Shown: positions 16,502 to 26,657, numbered from the stretch's first letter. The stretch: 34,787 bases of DNA from Pseudomonadota bacterium (GCA_023430065.1 JAEZCG010000048.1:1-34787), one strand, 5' to 3'. Notes: generated by a model not told the origin, from the letters alone. Numbers and translations: made by a program.

Positions 16502-17796
16502 GTGGAAGCTCCGCCGCACTGCTCGGGGTTCAGCCGCACGCGCTTCTCGAGCAACCCATCAACGACGCGCGAGTCGAGCCAGGCATCGACGCCGGTCCCG
16601 CGGGAGCCGCGCGTGCCGATGATGGTCGCGCGCGCGGCCGGAGGAAGAATTTCGATGCGCGCATCGACAGTCGCGGACACGCTGTGTGCCGGCGCCGCGA
16701 ATGCGACGTAGGACGCGCCGGATGCCTGACCGACTATCCAAAGGGCGATGCGGTGGCCGCGCCCGGCCAACGCACCGATGACCAGGCTCAGGTGCACGAG
16801 GTAGTCGGAAAGCAGGACGTCCTCGTCCAGCACGCTGGCGGCGTGGGCGCTGGCATCGAGCAGCAGCACGATCGGACAGCCCGGTCGCGTATCGCGCAGC
16901 GCCAGCATGCACCGCGACAGACGCGCACTGTCGGCCGCGTCGAGCGGACTACCGCCCAGCGCACCGACGAATACCGGTTTGCCTGCGCCCGAATCCGGGA
17001 GCGCCTGCAGCAGGCGGCCGGAGAACGAAGGTACGTAGCCGGGCGGCAACAGCGCGTCGAGCAGCGACGACGACAGGCTCACGTCGTCGCGAGTGGCCGC
17101 CGACCGGGCCGCGAGCCGGCCTTCCAGTCTGGACTGCTGCCCGCTCAGTTCCGGGGCTGCGGCCGGGGGCTGCAGGATCCAGTCGCGCACCGCACGCCTT
17201 GCGCCTTCCAGCGTGTCTGCGCGCACGCTGTCCTGTTCGTGCCATGCGACGCGCGCAGCCGTGCCGAGGTGCGCCCGCACGAGGCGAGCATCCGACGCGT
17301 CGAAGCGCGCGCGCCCTTCGGCCGCCTCGATGACGCGCGGACCGGATGCGGCGAGCAGCGTCTGGGGCAGATAGCTGCGCTGCCCGCACAGACAGGCGAG
17401 CAGGCTGGCGCCGCCGAAGCAGCTGCGGCCGAGCACTGCGAGCATCGGGACACCCGCGCCTCGCGCATCGAGCGCGGCGCCAAACAGCCTGCGGAACGCA
17501 CCCAGCGCCGCGAGATCCTCGTCCACGCGCGCCCCTGCCGAATCCAGTGCTAGCACCACCGGTGTACCGCTCCCGCGTGCATCGGCGAATAGCTGGGCCA
17601 GCGCGTGACCTTCTTCGACGCCGATGGCGCCGCGCTGCATGCCTGCGTCGGTCGCTGCGACCGCCACTTTCCGGTCGGCGATCTCGCCGTTCGCGACGAT
17701 GAGCGCGCGGTGGCGACGGACCTGTGCGGGCACCCGGTCGAAAAGTGCGCACAGCCGAACGTCGGCTGATGCAAGAGCAAACGACGTGTCGGGCAC
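16498..17796 (-). CDS. Fused malonate decarboxylase beta/gamma-like carboxyltransferase (MdcD-MdcE type)
   Basis: This 432-residue protein has two crotonase-like carboxyltransferase halves. Residues 30-190 resemble MdcD: ALIVANGEIADRKVAVAATD, TPVVLALDSAGARVDE (78-93), the oxyanion segment GRSCFGGASLLA (123-134) and SGPRVIEAAEGRARFDASD. Residues 255-415 resemble MdcE: PIVLLLDASAHAASV (308-322), RIALWIVGQASGASYVAF (349-366) and an ILPPAARATI segment. In biotin-independent malonate decarboxylase, MdcD and MdcE are separate and decarboxylate malonyl-S-ACP. Here they appear as one chain and no mdcA, mdcC, mdcB, mdcG or mdcH is nearby. GTG 17794-17796, with a GAGG Shine-Dalgarno, starts 11 bases after the deacylase stop. 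Another GTG at 17820 is possible. The frame continues to 18852 but is a shadow there. Similarity is clear in motifs, weak elsewhere. Confidence 0.7.
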   Translation of the reverse strand: MPDTSFALASADVRLCALFDRVPAQVRRHRALIVANGEIADRKVAVAATDAGMQRGAIGVEEGHALAQLFADARGSGTPVVLALDSAGARVDEDLAALGAFRRLFGAALDARGAGVPMLAVLGRSCFGGASLLACLCGQRSYLPQTLLAASGPRVIEAAEGRARFDASDARLVRAHLGTAARVAWHEQDSVRADTLEGARRAVRDWILQPPAAAPELSGQQSRLEGRLAARSAATRDDVSLSSSLLDALLPPGYVPSFSGRLLQALPDSGAGKPVFVGALGGSPLDAADSARLSRCMLALRDTRPGCPIVLLLDASAHAASVLDEDVLLSDYLVHLSLVIGALAGRGHRIALWIVGQASGASYVAFAAPAHSVSATVDARIEILPPAARATIIGTRGSRGTGVDAWLDSRVVDGLLEKRVRLNPEQCGGAST

Positions 17797-17807
17797 TGCA
17801 AGCGGCC

Positions 17808-18932
17808 TCAGGCGAGGCACCAGCGCCGGATGATTTCTTCGTACGCGGCAACCGCCTGGCCGATTCGCTCCACCACGCAGTATTCGTCGGTTTGGTGCGC
17901 CATCTGAGGCTCTCCCGGTCCGAGGATCACCGTCGGCGGATTGCCGTAGGCGCGGTTCAGTGCCGCTGCATCGGTGAAGTAGGTGGCCGTTCGCGGGGTC
18001 GGCGCGGCGCCGAGGATGGGTGTCATCACTTCGAACACGCTCCGGATCCAAGGCAATGACGGATCGGTGTACACCGCCTCGAGATCCATCAGCGTTTCCA
18101 GCTCGACCTCCGGCGACAGTTGTCGGGTGAGGGTGGCGAGCAGATCCGCGTGACGCACCGTGGGCACGGTGCGGATATCGATTCCCACGCTCGCGCGATC
18201 CGGTACCGAATTGATGTTGAGTCCGCCGTGGAAGGTACCGACGTTGAGGGTCGCTTGTCCCATCAGTGGGTGCGGAGGATTCTCGAAGCGGAATTGCTCC
18301 AGCTTGCCGACGGCGCGTGCGGCCTTGTAGACCGCATTGGCACCCTTGTCCGGCATGGATCCGTGCGCCGTCACGCCGCGCGCATGAGCCTGCAGCCAGA
18401 ACGCGCCCTTGTGTCCGATGAATGGATAGTTCGAAGTAGGCTCTGCCACCACCACCGCACCCGCGCGCCCGAGCACGCCGTCCCGGTGCATGTGAAACGC
18501 GCCCTCGCAGCCGGTTTCCTCGCCGGCCGTGATGACCAGTGTCAGTCCCGGTGTGCGATGCAGATGGGGCCCCATGCGCACCGCCGCGGCCACGAACGCC
18601 CCCACTCCGCTCTTCATGTCGCTGCTGCCGCGGCCGTAGATGCGCCCGCTGTCGAGTTCGCCCGCGAACGGATCCTTGCTCCACGGTGCTGCGCCCAACG
18701 GCACCACATCGACATGCCCGGTGAAGCACAGAGGCAGCCGATCGACATCGCCCCCGATCTCGGCCAGCAGGTTCACCCGACCCGGCCCGAACGCGTGGTA
18801 GCGCGTGCGGAATCCGGCGCGTTCGAGGACGCTGCCGAGCAGGCGCGCGCAACCCTCCTCGTTACCCGGAGGGTTGATCGTGTCGAGCCGGAGAATTTCC
18901 TGCGTCAGCAGCAGCGGATCGGGAGCATTCAT
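17808..18932 (-). CDS. M20-family metallodeacylase (ArgE/DapE type)
   Basis: This 374-residue dizinc hydrolase has every expected ligand: His73 in GHVDVVP, bridging Asp105 in GRGSSDMKSG, base Glu138 and ligand Glu139 in TAGEETG, Glu164 in VVAEP, His346 in MAHQTDEY, plus dimer-domain His190 in GVTAHGSMPDKGANA. Relatives remove acyl groups from N-acyl amino acids (ArgE acetylornithine, DapE N-succinyl-diaminopimelate). The exact substrate is not readable. It lies 70 bases after livF and directly before the Mdc-like gene, so I infer an imported N-acyl compound. Start ATG 18930-18932 has GAGGA five bases upstream. The open frame extends to 19127 inside livF and is rejected there. A biosynthetic ArgE or DapE role is less likely from this context. 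Confidence 0.85.
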   Translation of the reverse strand: MNAPDPLLLTQEILRLDTINPPGNEEGCARLLGSVLERAGFRTRYHAFGPGRVNLLAEIGGDVDRLPLCFTGHVDVVPLGAAPWSKDPFAGELDSGRIYGRGSSDMKSGVGAFVAAAVRMGPHLHRTPGLTLVITAGEETGCEGAFHMHRDGVLGRAGAVVVAEPTSNYPFIGHKGAFWLQAHARGVTAHGSMPDKGANAVYKAARAVGKLEQFRFENPPHPLMGQATLNVGTFHGGLNINSVPDRASVGIDIRTVPTVRHADLLATLTRQLSPEVELETLMDLEAVYTDPSLPWIRSVFEVMTPILGAAPTPRTATYFTDAAALNRAYGNPPTVILGPGEPQMAHQTDEYCVVERIGQAVAAYEEIIRRWCLA

Positions 18933-19002
18933 GGGCGTCCTCGTCGTGGAAGGGGCAAGGATACGCGGAATCGTCCGGGCTTCGCCGCGCCCAGTCGGGG
19001 CG

Positions 19003-19710
19003 TCAGCCGAAATAGGCGCGCTGCACCTGTGGATCGTCACGCAGCGAAGCGGCTTCGCCTTGCGCCACCACACGCCCCTGCGCGAGCACGTACCCGCGGT
19101 GCGAGATCGCGAGCGTCTGCTTGACATTCTGCTCCACCAGGAGGATGGACACGCCGGTTTCGTTCACGCGACGGATGACGTTGAAGTTCTCCTTCACGAA
19201 CAGCGGCGAGAGGCCAAGGGAAGGTTCGTCGATGATCAGCATCCGTGGTCGCGACATGAGGCCTCGCCCGATGGACAACATGGCCTGCTCTCCCCCGGAC
19301 ATCGTGCCCGCCAGTTGCCCGGCGCGCTCCCGCAGTCTCGGAAAGGTGCGGTAGACCTGCTCCAGGCTGTCGACGATCTCGTCCCGGCTGCGTACCCGGT
19401 ATGCACCGGCCAGCAGATTGTCGCGCACGGTCAGCCGTGGAAACACTTTGCGCCCTTCGGGAATGCAGGCGATGCCAAGCGATACGATCCGGTGCGTGGG
19501 ACGTCCCTGGAGTTCGATGTCGCCGAGGCGGATGCTGCCGCTGCGCGGCGGGGTGAGTCCGAGCACCGCTCGGATCAGCGTGCTCTTGCCCGCACCGTTC
19601 GAGCCGAGGATGCAGGTGATCTCGCCAGCGCGGGCGTGCAGGCTGACGCCGTGGAGGACGTCGGCACGGTCGTACCCGGCGGTCAGGTCGGTCACGCGCA
19701 GGTCGATCAT
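19003..19710 (-). CDS. livF: Branched-chain-amino-acid-type ABC transporter ATPase LivF
   Basis: This 235-residue ATPase has Walker A LGSNGAGKST (35-44), Q-loop CIPEGRKVFPRLTV in the LivF style, signature MSGGEQAMLSIGRGL, Walker B MLIIDEPSLGLSP and switch His replaced by the usual LivF LVEQNV segment. It works with LivG as a heterodimer on the inner face of the membrane. ATG 19708-19710 lies four bases after the livG stop, and the longer frame upstream is inside livG. Its C-terminus YFG is the usual LivF end. Operon-mates suggest the cargo might be something other than leucine-type amino acids. Confidence 0.93.
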   Translation of the reverse strand: MIDLRVTDLTAGYDRADVLHGVSLHARAGEITCILGSNGAGKSTLIRAVLGLTPPRSGSIRLGDIELQGRPTHRIVSLGIACIPEGRKVFPRLTVRDNLLAGAYRVRSRDEIVDSLEQVYRTFPRLRERAGQLAGTMSGGEQAMLSIGRGLMSRPRMLIIDEPSLGLSPLFVKENFNVIRRVNETGVSILLVEQNVKQTLAISHRGYVLAQGRVVAQGEAASLRDDPQVQRAYFG

Positions 19711-19714
19711 CGCG

Positions 19715-20488
19715 TCACTCCACCCCCAGATAGGCTTCCTGCACCCGCGGGTCGGACACCACCGAGGCATAGGAGCCTTCGCAGATCTTCTCTCCGAAAT
19801 TGAGCACCGCGCAACGATGGCTGACACGTTCGATGACGCTCATCTCGTGCTCGATGAGTATCACGCTCAATCCGGGCTGACGCGTGCGGGTTGCCAGGAT
19901 GTCCTCCATGAGCTCGTGCGTCTCCTCGTGGGTCATGCCCGCCGAGGGTTCGTCGAGCAGCAGCAGCTTGGGCTCGCCGATGAGCGCACGGCACACCTCG
20001 ACACGCCGCCGGTCGATCATGCCCAGCTCGCCGGCAGGGTCGTACAACCGATCCGGCAGACTGGGGTGAAAGCTCTGCAGCAACGCCCGGGCGCGCGCCT
20101 CGTGCTCGCGCAGCTGCTGCTCGAAGGCGCGGCGCCGCAGGAGATTGAAGCCGAGCCCGAGCGAGAGCAGGCGATGATTGCCGATCATGAGATTGTCGAA
20201 CACCGACAGCGCCAGGCACAAGCGCGAGCGTTGGAACGTGCGTGCGATGCCCATGTCGTAGACCGTCTGAGGCGTCGCCCCCGTGGTCTCGCGGCCGTCG
20301 AAGCGCACCCGGCCAGACGCGAGCTTATACAGGCCGGTGAGCGCGTTGAAGAACGTGGTCTTGCCCGAGCCGTTGGGACCGATCAGTCCCAACGTCTCTC
20401 CCTGTTTCAGGGAAAGGTCCAGCCCGTTGAGCGCAGTCAGTCCGCCGAACCTCACCGTCAGACCGGTGCATTCGAGCAGCACGTTCAC
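19715..20488 (-). CDS. livG: Branched-chain-amino-acid-type ABC transporter ATPase LivG, unusual signature motif
   Basis: This 257-residue ATPase has Walker A IGPNGSGKTT (36-45), Q-loop ARTFQRSRLCLALSV, Walker B LLLLDEPSAGMT (175-186; catalytic Glu180) and the switch His in LIEHEMSVI. The ABC signature, which in LivG is normally L-x-Y-G-x-Q-R-R-x-E-I-A-R-A-L, reads LGMIDRRRVEVCRAL (155-169): the conserved Tyr-Gly and Gln positions are replaced. One of the two ATP sites of the LivF-LivG dimer may therefore be weak. GTG 20486-20488 overlaps the livM stop as GTGA and continues directly as MNVLLECTGLTVRFGG. The open frame upstream, inside livM, is rejected. Confidence 0.92.
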   Translation of the reverse strand: MNVLLECTGLTVRFGGLTALNGLDLSLKQGETLGLIGPNGSGKTTFFNALTGLYKLASGRVRFDGRETTGATPQTVYDMGIARTFQRSRLCLALSVFDNLMIGNHRLLSLGLGFNLLRRRAFEQQLREHEARARALLQSFHPSLPDRLYDPAGELGMIDRRRVEVCRALIGEPKLLLLDEPSAGMTHEETHELMEDILATRTRQPGLSVILIEHEMSVIERVSHRCAVLNFGEKICEGSYASVVSDPRVQEAYLGVE

Positions 20489-21648
20489 GGCTTTCCCCAA
20501 GTCGGGAAGTAACGGCGCAGCGAGCGCGGCAGCAGGCCACCCGGCTTGAACAGCAGGATGAGGATGACGAAGCCGGAGAACAGCAGATAGCGATACTCCT
20601 GGATGAACTGCAGCTTCTCGGGCAGGACGACCACCAGAACCGTCGCTGGCAGGATCCCGAGCGGATTGCCGACCCCGCCGAGGATCACGATGGAGACGAA
20701 GATCAACGACTCGGCAATGGTGAACGCGGCGGGCGCCACGAAGCCGGTCATCATGGCGTATGTGGCGCCGGCCACGCCGGCCAGCACGTTGCCCAGGCTG
20801 AACGCCACGATCTTCCAGCGCGCCACCTGGAAGCCGAATACGGCTGCTGCCGTCTCGTCGATGCGCACGGCGTCCAGGCTCAGGCCGAGCCATGAGCGTT
20901 CGAGACGCCGAACGAGCAGGAGCGCGACGGCAAACAGAACCAGGCTGAAGAGTGCGTAGGAGAGGTAGAACGACAGCTCGGTGTCCTCACCGATCTCGAT
21001 GGTGTCGTTGAAATTCCAGCCGAGCAGCGACAGTCCGGGCACCTTCAGACCCTGAGGCCCGCCGAGGAGTTCGTTCACCTCCAGGAAGGTGCGGAAGAGG
21101 ATGGCGAAGGCAATGGTGATGAGCGCGGCATAGTGCCCGCGCGTGCGCAGCAGCGGAAGCACGAGGACGGACCCGACCGCTCCCGCAAGCACGCCGGCAG
21201 CGGCGAGAAGCAGCAGGTGCGGGATGTCGGTCTGCATCGCGAGGACCGCTGCGGTGTACCCGCCGATGCCGAAGAAGGCGGCGCCGGCGAAATTGACCAC
21301 GCCCGCGTAGCCGAACTGCACGTTCAATCCCAGGCAGGTGACGCTATAGAGCAGGACCGTCGATACCATCAGCAGCGAGAAGTGATCCTCGCGCAGCAGC
21401 CAGAGCAAGCCGAGCCCCAATGCGAAGGCGAGGCCCGCGAGCATCGATGGTGCCGTGCGCCAGCTGCGCTCCAGGCGCGCGGCGACGCCGCCGCGTCCGC
21501 CCAGCAGGATCGCCGCCACGCCTGCCGAGGCGAGCACCCCGACTTCCCACTGGTCCTCCGCATGCAGGAAGAAGTAGGCGTAGATCCCGGCAAGCGCGAG
21601 CATCAGCAGCGCCGGCCACGAGCTGGTGACGGAGCCGTCTTTGATCAC
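20485..21648 (-). CDS. livM: Branched-chain-amino-acid-type ABC transporter permease LivM
   Basis: This 387-residue inner-membrane permease has about ten hydrophobic segments. The family core GLNVQFGYAGVVNFAGAAFFGIGGYTAAVL (about 106-135) and the late segment AGVAGATYAMMTGFVAP ... ILGGVGNPLGILPATVLVV are typical. The N-terminal 80 residues form an extra hydrophobic region (two to three helices, then RLERSWRTAP) common in LivM. GTG 21646-21648 overlaps the livH stop as GTGA, and the frame before it is inside livH. It forms the membrane channel with LivH. The C-terminal tail ends RSLRRYFPTWGKP. Confidence 0.92.
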   Translation of the reverse strand: MIKDGSVTSSWPALLMLALAGIYAYFFLHAEDQWEVGVLASAGVAAILLGGRGGVAARLERSWRTAPSMLAGLAFALGLGLLWLLREDHFSLLMVSTVLLYSVTCLGLNVQFGYAGVVNFAGAAFFGIGGYTAAVLAMQTDIPHLLLLAAAGVLAGAVGSVLVLPLLRTRGHYAALITIAFAILFRTFLEVNELLGGPQGLKVPGLSLLGWNFNDTIEIGEDTELSFYLSYALFSLVLFAVALLLVRRLERSWLGLSLDAVRIDETAAAVFGFQVARWKIVAFSLGNVLAGVAGATYAMMTGFVAPAAFTIAESLIFVSIVILGGVGNPLGILPATVLVVVLPEKLQFIQEYRYLLFSGFVILILLFKPGGLLPRSLRRYFPTWGKP

Positions 21649-22562
21649 ACGCGCTCCGCAGACTTCTCGGCGATCAGTCCGGTGGGGCGCCACGCCATGA
21701 TCAGGATGACGAGCGCGAAGGCGAAGACATCCTTGTAGGCGGGGACGCTGAACCAGATCGCCCCGATGGTCTGCAGGGCGGCGAAGAGGAAGCCGCCCAG
21801 TATCGCGCCATACAGATTCCCCAGGCCGCCGACGACGGCCGCGCTGAACCCGATCACCCCGAGCAGCAGCCCCATGCCGAAGTTTATTTCGTTGTAGTAG
21901 AGGCCAGCCGTCACGCCCGCCAGGGCAGCCAGCGCAGACCCTACGCCGAAGGTGACCAGGACCACCATCTGGAAATTCATGCCCATGATGCGCGCCGTCT
22001 CGCTGTCCTGCGCCACGGCGCGTATGGCCAGGCCGAGGCGCGTACGCGTGATGAGAACCTGCACGCCGACGATGGACGACACCCCCACGGCAAGGAGGAT
22101 GAGGTTGTCGACACGCAGCGTGAACGCGCCCATGCTGAAGGCATCCGTAGGCAGCAGACGCGGGAACGGCTTGGGGTTGGCTCCCGCCGGATAGAACAGC
22201 CGGATGGATTCACGCAGCACCGTGCCCGCCATCAGCGTGATGAGGAGCACGTTGATCGGAGGGGCGCCGCGCAGCGGCAGGACCAGCCAGCGCGCCAGCA
22301 GTGCGCCGAGGAGGCCCATCGCCAGCATCGCCGCGATCATCGCGCAGACGGCGAGGAACCCGCGGGAAGTGACGCCGAGTTCCGACAAGCCGAGATAGGT
22401 CATCAGGCCCACGAACGCGCCCACCGTCAGGACGTCGCCGTGCGAGAACTTGATGACGTCCAGCACGCCGAAGAACAGGGTGAAACCCACCGCCACCATG
22501 GCGTACAGGATGCCGAGCATGAGACCGTTGAAGACATACTGCCCGAGCAGCCCGGCATCCAT
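21645..22562 (-). CDS. livH: Branched-chain-amino-acid-type ABC transporter permease LivH
   Basis: This is a 305-residue permease with about eight hydrophobic helices. It has the LivH hallmarks NGLMLGILYAMVAVGFTLFFGVLDVIKFSHGD (about 12-43), LGLAIRAVAQDSETARIMGM and the conserved GVIGFSAAVVGGLGNLYGAILGG near residue 240. ATG 22560-22562 is 23 bases after the livK stop codon. No strong Shine-Dalgarno is visible, so expression may rely on coupling. Its own stop overlaps the livM GTG. Confidence 0.93.
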   Translation of the reverse strand: MDAGLLGQYVFNGLMLGILYAMVAVGFTLFFGVLDVIKFSHGDVLTVGAFVGLMTYLGLSELGVTSRGFLAVCAMIAAMLAMGLLGALLARWLVLPLRGAPPINVLLITLMAGTVLRESIRLFYPAGANPKPFPRLLPTDAFSMGAFTLRVDNLILLAVGVSSIVGVQVLITRTRLGLAIRAVAQDSETARIMGMNFQMVVLVTFGVGSALAALAGVTAGLYYNEINFGMGLLLGVIGFSAAVVGGLGNLYGAILGGFLFAALQTIGAIWFSVPAYKDVFAFALVILIMAWRPTGLIAEKSAERV

Positions 22563-22585
22563 GATGACGTTCTACGCAGCTTGGT

Positions 22586-23743
22586 TCAGCGCGAGACGAG
22601 CTGACGCTTGCCAGTGGCGAAGTCGCTGTCCTCCCACACGATCCACTTGCCGTCCTGGACGACGAGCTTGGTGATCAGCGGCACTGCGTTTTGCCGGTGG
22701 TCGTCGAAGGTGATCGGCCCGACCACGGACTGATGGTCGCGCGTGTCGTTCAGCGCTTTGCGGACCTTCCGGCGGTCGGGTCCGACGCGTTCGATTGCAT
22801 CCATCACCAGGTTGGCGGCCGCGAAAGCGAAGGCACCGTACGCTTCCGGCGGATCGTTGTACCGTTGCGCGGCGTACTGTTGCATGAACTGCCTGCCGCC
22901 CGGAAGCTTCTCGATCGGCGCCCCTTCCCTGAACGCGACCGTGCCCTCCGCCTGCTTACCCAGGCCATCGATGTATGCGTCCGAGACGATGCCCGATGTT
23001 CCCTGGAACACGGCCTTCACGCCGAGCTTGTCCATCTGCGTGCGAATGCGCACTCCGATAGGCGTCGTGCCGCCGAAGTAGAGCACGTCCGGCTTGAGAT
23101 CCTTGATCTTGGTGAGCTCGGCAGAAAAATCCTGCTGATCTGCCGTGACACCGAAGGTGCCCAGGATCTTTCCGCCGTTCTTGGTCAGGTACTGCGAAAA
23201 GTACTTGTTGTGGCCTTTGCCGTAGTCGGTGGTGTCGTGGATGATCGCCCAGCGTTTGTAGCCTTGCGCCACCATGAATTTCGCCGCGGTCTCGTTCTGG
23301 TTGATCATCGTGCCGTTGACGCGATGGATCTCCTTGTAGTTCTGGGCGTAGGTAACGTCCGGCAGCACTGCGCCCCACACCACGACCGGAAGCCCGAACT
23401 TGTGATAGACGTCGACGGTGGCCATGGCCACGGTGGAACAGTAGTGCGTGATACCGGCGACGATGCTGCGATCGGTAGCCGCCTTGGTGGCGACCTGCAC
23501 GCCGATGTTGGGTTTGCACTCGTCGTCGAGGGCAACGAGCTCGTAGCGGTAACGGGACTTGCCGTCGGCGTTGCGCAGCTTCACCGCGAGGTCGGTCGAA
23601 TTGCGCCCGCCGAGGCCGTTGGACGAATTGCCGCCGGTGAGCGGCCCGATGAACACCAGCTTGACAGTGTCCTTGGCCATCAGCACCGGGGACGGTAGCA
23701 CGAGGGCCACGACCAGAGCGCTGTAGAGCACGCGAGCGAGCAT
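22586..23743 (-). CDS. livK: Periplasmic Leu/Ile/Val-binding-protein-type receptor (HAAT family)
   Basis: This 385-residue type I binding protein has a signal peptide, probably cleaved after LMA (residue 23) before KDTVKLVFIGPLTGGNSSNG. Cys76 and Cys102 could form the disulfide seen in LivJ/LivK. The family pattern includes VQVATKAATDRSIVAGITHYCST, WAIIHDTTDYGKGHNKYF and VLYFGGTTPIGVRIRTQM. Ligand specificity in this family is broad (amino acids, amides, urea, aromatic acids), and I use the symbol only for the type. The associated deacylase and malonate genes argue against a plain leucine receptor. ATG 23741-23743 has an AAGGA element. The frame up to 23830 is promoter sequence. Confidence 0.88.
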   Translation of the reverse strand: MLARVLYSALVVALVLPSPVLMAKDTVKLVFIGPLTGGNSSNGLGGRNSTDLAVKLRNADGKSRYRYELVALDDECKPNIGVQVATKAATDRSIVAGITHYCSTVAMATVDVYHKFGLPVVVWGAVLPDVTYAQNYKEIHRVNGTMINQNETAAKFMVAQGYKRWAIIHDTTDYGKGHNKYFSQYLTKNGGKILGTFGVTADQQDFSAELTKIKDLKPDVLYFGGTTPIGVRIRTQMDKLGVKAVFQGTSGIVSDAYIDGLGKQAEGTVAFREGAPIEKLPGGRQFMQQYAAQRYNDPPEAYGAFAFAAANLVMDAIERVGPDRRKVRKALNDTRDHQSVVGPITFDDHRQNAVPLITKLVVQDGKWIVWEDSDFATGKRQLVSR

Positions 23744-23774
23744 TTCGGATCCTTCTCGACAGTCGGAGCGCAAA

Positions 23775-23803
23775 AGGCTATGGGCTCGACCGCGGCTTGT
23801 CAA
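23775..23803 (-). promoter_or_regulatory. Sigma-70 promoter of the liv-M20-mdc-matB operon
   Basis: On the minus strand a perfect -35 TTGACA (23798-23803), a 17-base spacer and a weaker -10 TAGCCT (23775-23780) predict a start near 23768, giving a 25-base leader before livK. A weak -10 with a perfect -35 suits a regulated promoter. Confidence 0.6.
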
Positions 23804-23809
23804 ATGAGG

Positions 23810-23823
23810 GGCGCACGTGCGCC
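23810..23823. promoter_or_regulatory. 14-bp perfect palindrome, putative operator upstream of livK
   Basis: GGCGCACGTGCGCC is a perfect palindrome centred about 48 bases before the predicted livK start and six bases before the -35 box. It lies between the atp terminator and the promoter. Its position fits an activator or repressor site. No regulator gene is in the window. Confidence 0.5.
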
Positions 23824-23828
23824 GGTGC

Positions 23829-23854
23829 AAAAAAAAAGCGGCATGCGCCGCTTT
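23829..23854 (-). terminator. Rho-independent terminator of the atp operon
   Basis: Read on the minus strand: stem AAAGCGGC / GCCGCTTT with a four-base loop, followed by a run of nine T. It sits 50 bases after the atpC stop and separates the atp operon from the co-directional liv promoter. Confidence 0.93.
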
Positions 23855-23905
23855 GGTCGAGCCCCGGCGGGTACCGGAGTTTGTTCTTCTTCGTCGTTGT
23901 AGTTG

Positions 23906-24325
23906 CTATCTCTTGCGAAGCTTTCGGATAGCGGCGAGCTGCGCGGCAAGCATGGCCAGCTCCCCTTCGACTACCGCCAGTTCCTCCTTGCCCTGGGCAT
24001 TCCTGCGGGCCTCCTCGGCACGCTGTTGCGCCTCGAGGGCCTTCGCCTCGTCGAGGTCCGCGCCACGGATGGCCGTGTCGGCGAGGACGGTGACCGCAGT
24101 CGGCTGCACTTCCAGGATGCCCCCAGCGACGAAGATGAGGTCCTCGTCCGCACTTGCCGCCGTCTTGATGCGTACCGCGCCCGGCTTGATGCGGGTGATG
24201 AGCGGTGTGTGACGCGGGTAGATGCCCAGCTCGCCCGCCTCTCCCGGCAGGACGACGAACTCGGCGTCGCCGCTGAAGATCTGCTCTTCTGCGCTCACGA
24301 CGTCGACGCGAATGGTATTGGCCAT
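23906..24325 (-). CDS. atpC: F1Fo ATP synthase epsilon subunit
   Basis: This 139-residue subunit of the F1 central stalk couples rotation and inhibits hydrolysis. The N-terminal beta-sandwich has [38 protein letters not shown] and [21 protein letters not shown]. The C-terminal helical hairpin spans about residues 90-139 ([20 protein letters not shown], then a basic RKLRKR end). Length matches E. coli (139). It is the last gene of the operon, 24 bases after atpD, with an AGGAAG ribosome site. Confidence 0.97.
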   Translation of the reverse strand: MANTIRVDVVSAEEQIFSGDAEFVVLPGEAGELGIYPRHTPLITRIKPGAVRIKTAASADEDLIFVAGGILEVQPTAVTVLADTAIRGADLDEAKALEAQQRAEEARRNAQGKEELAVVEGELAMLAAQLAAIRKLRKR

Positions 24326-24349
24326 AGCTTCCTTCCTGGGCCGCGGTGA

Positions 24350-26657
<2,308 letters not shown>

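Noticed and set aside
17797..18852. Upstream extension of the Mdc-like gene to give a 784-residue protein
   Set aside because: The extension lies fully inside the M20 deacylase gene in another frame and is an Arg/Gly-rich shadow. A GTG with a ribosome site at 17796 explains the real start.
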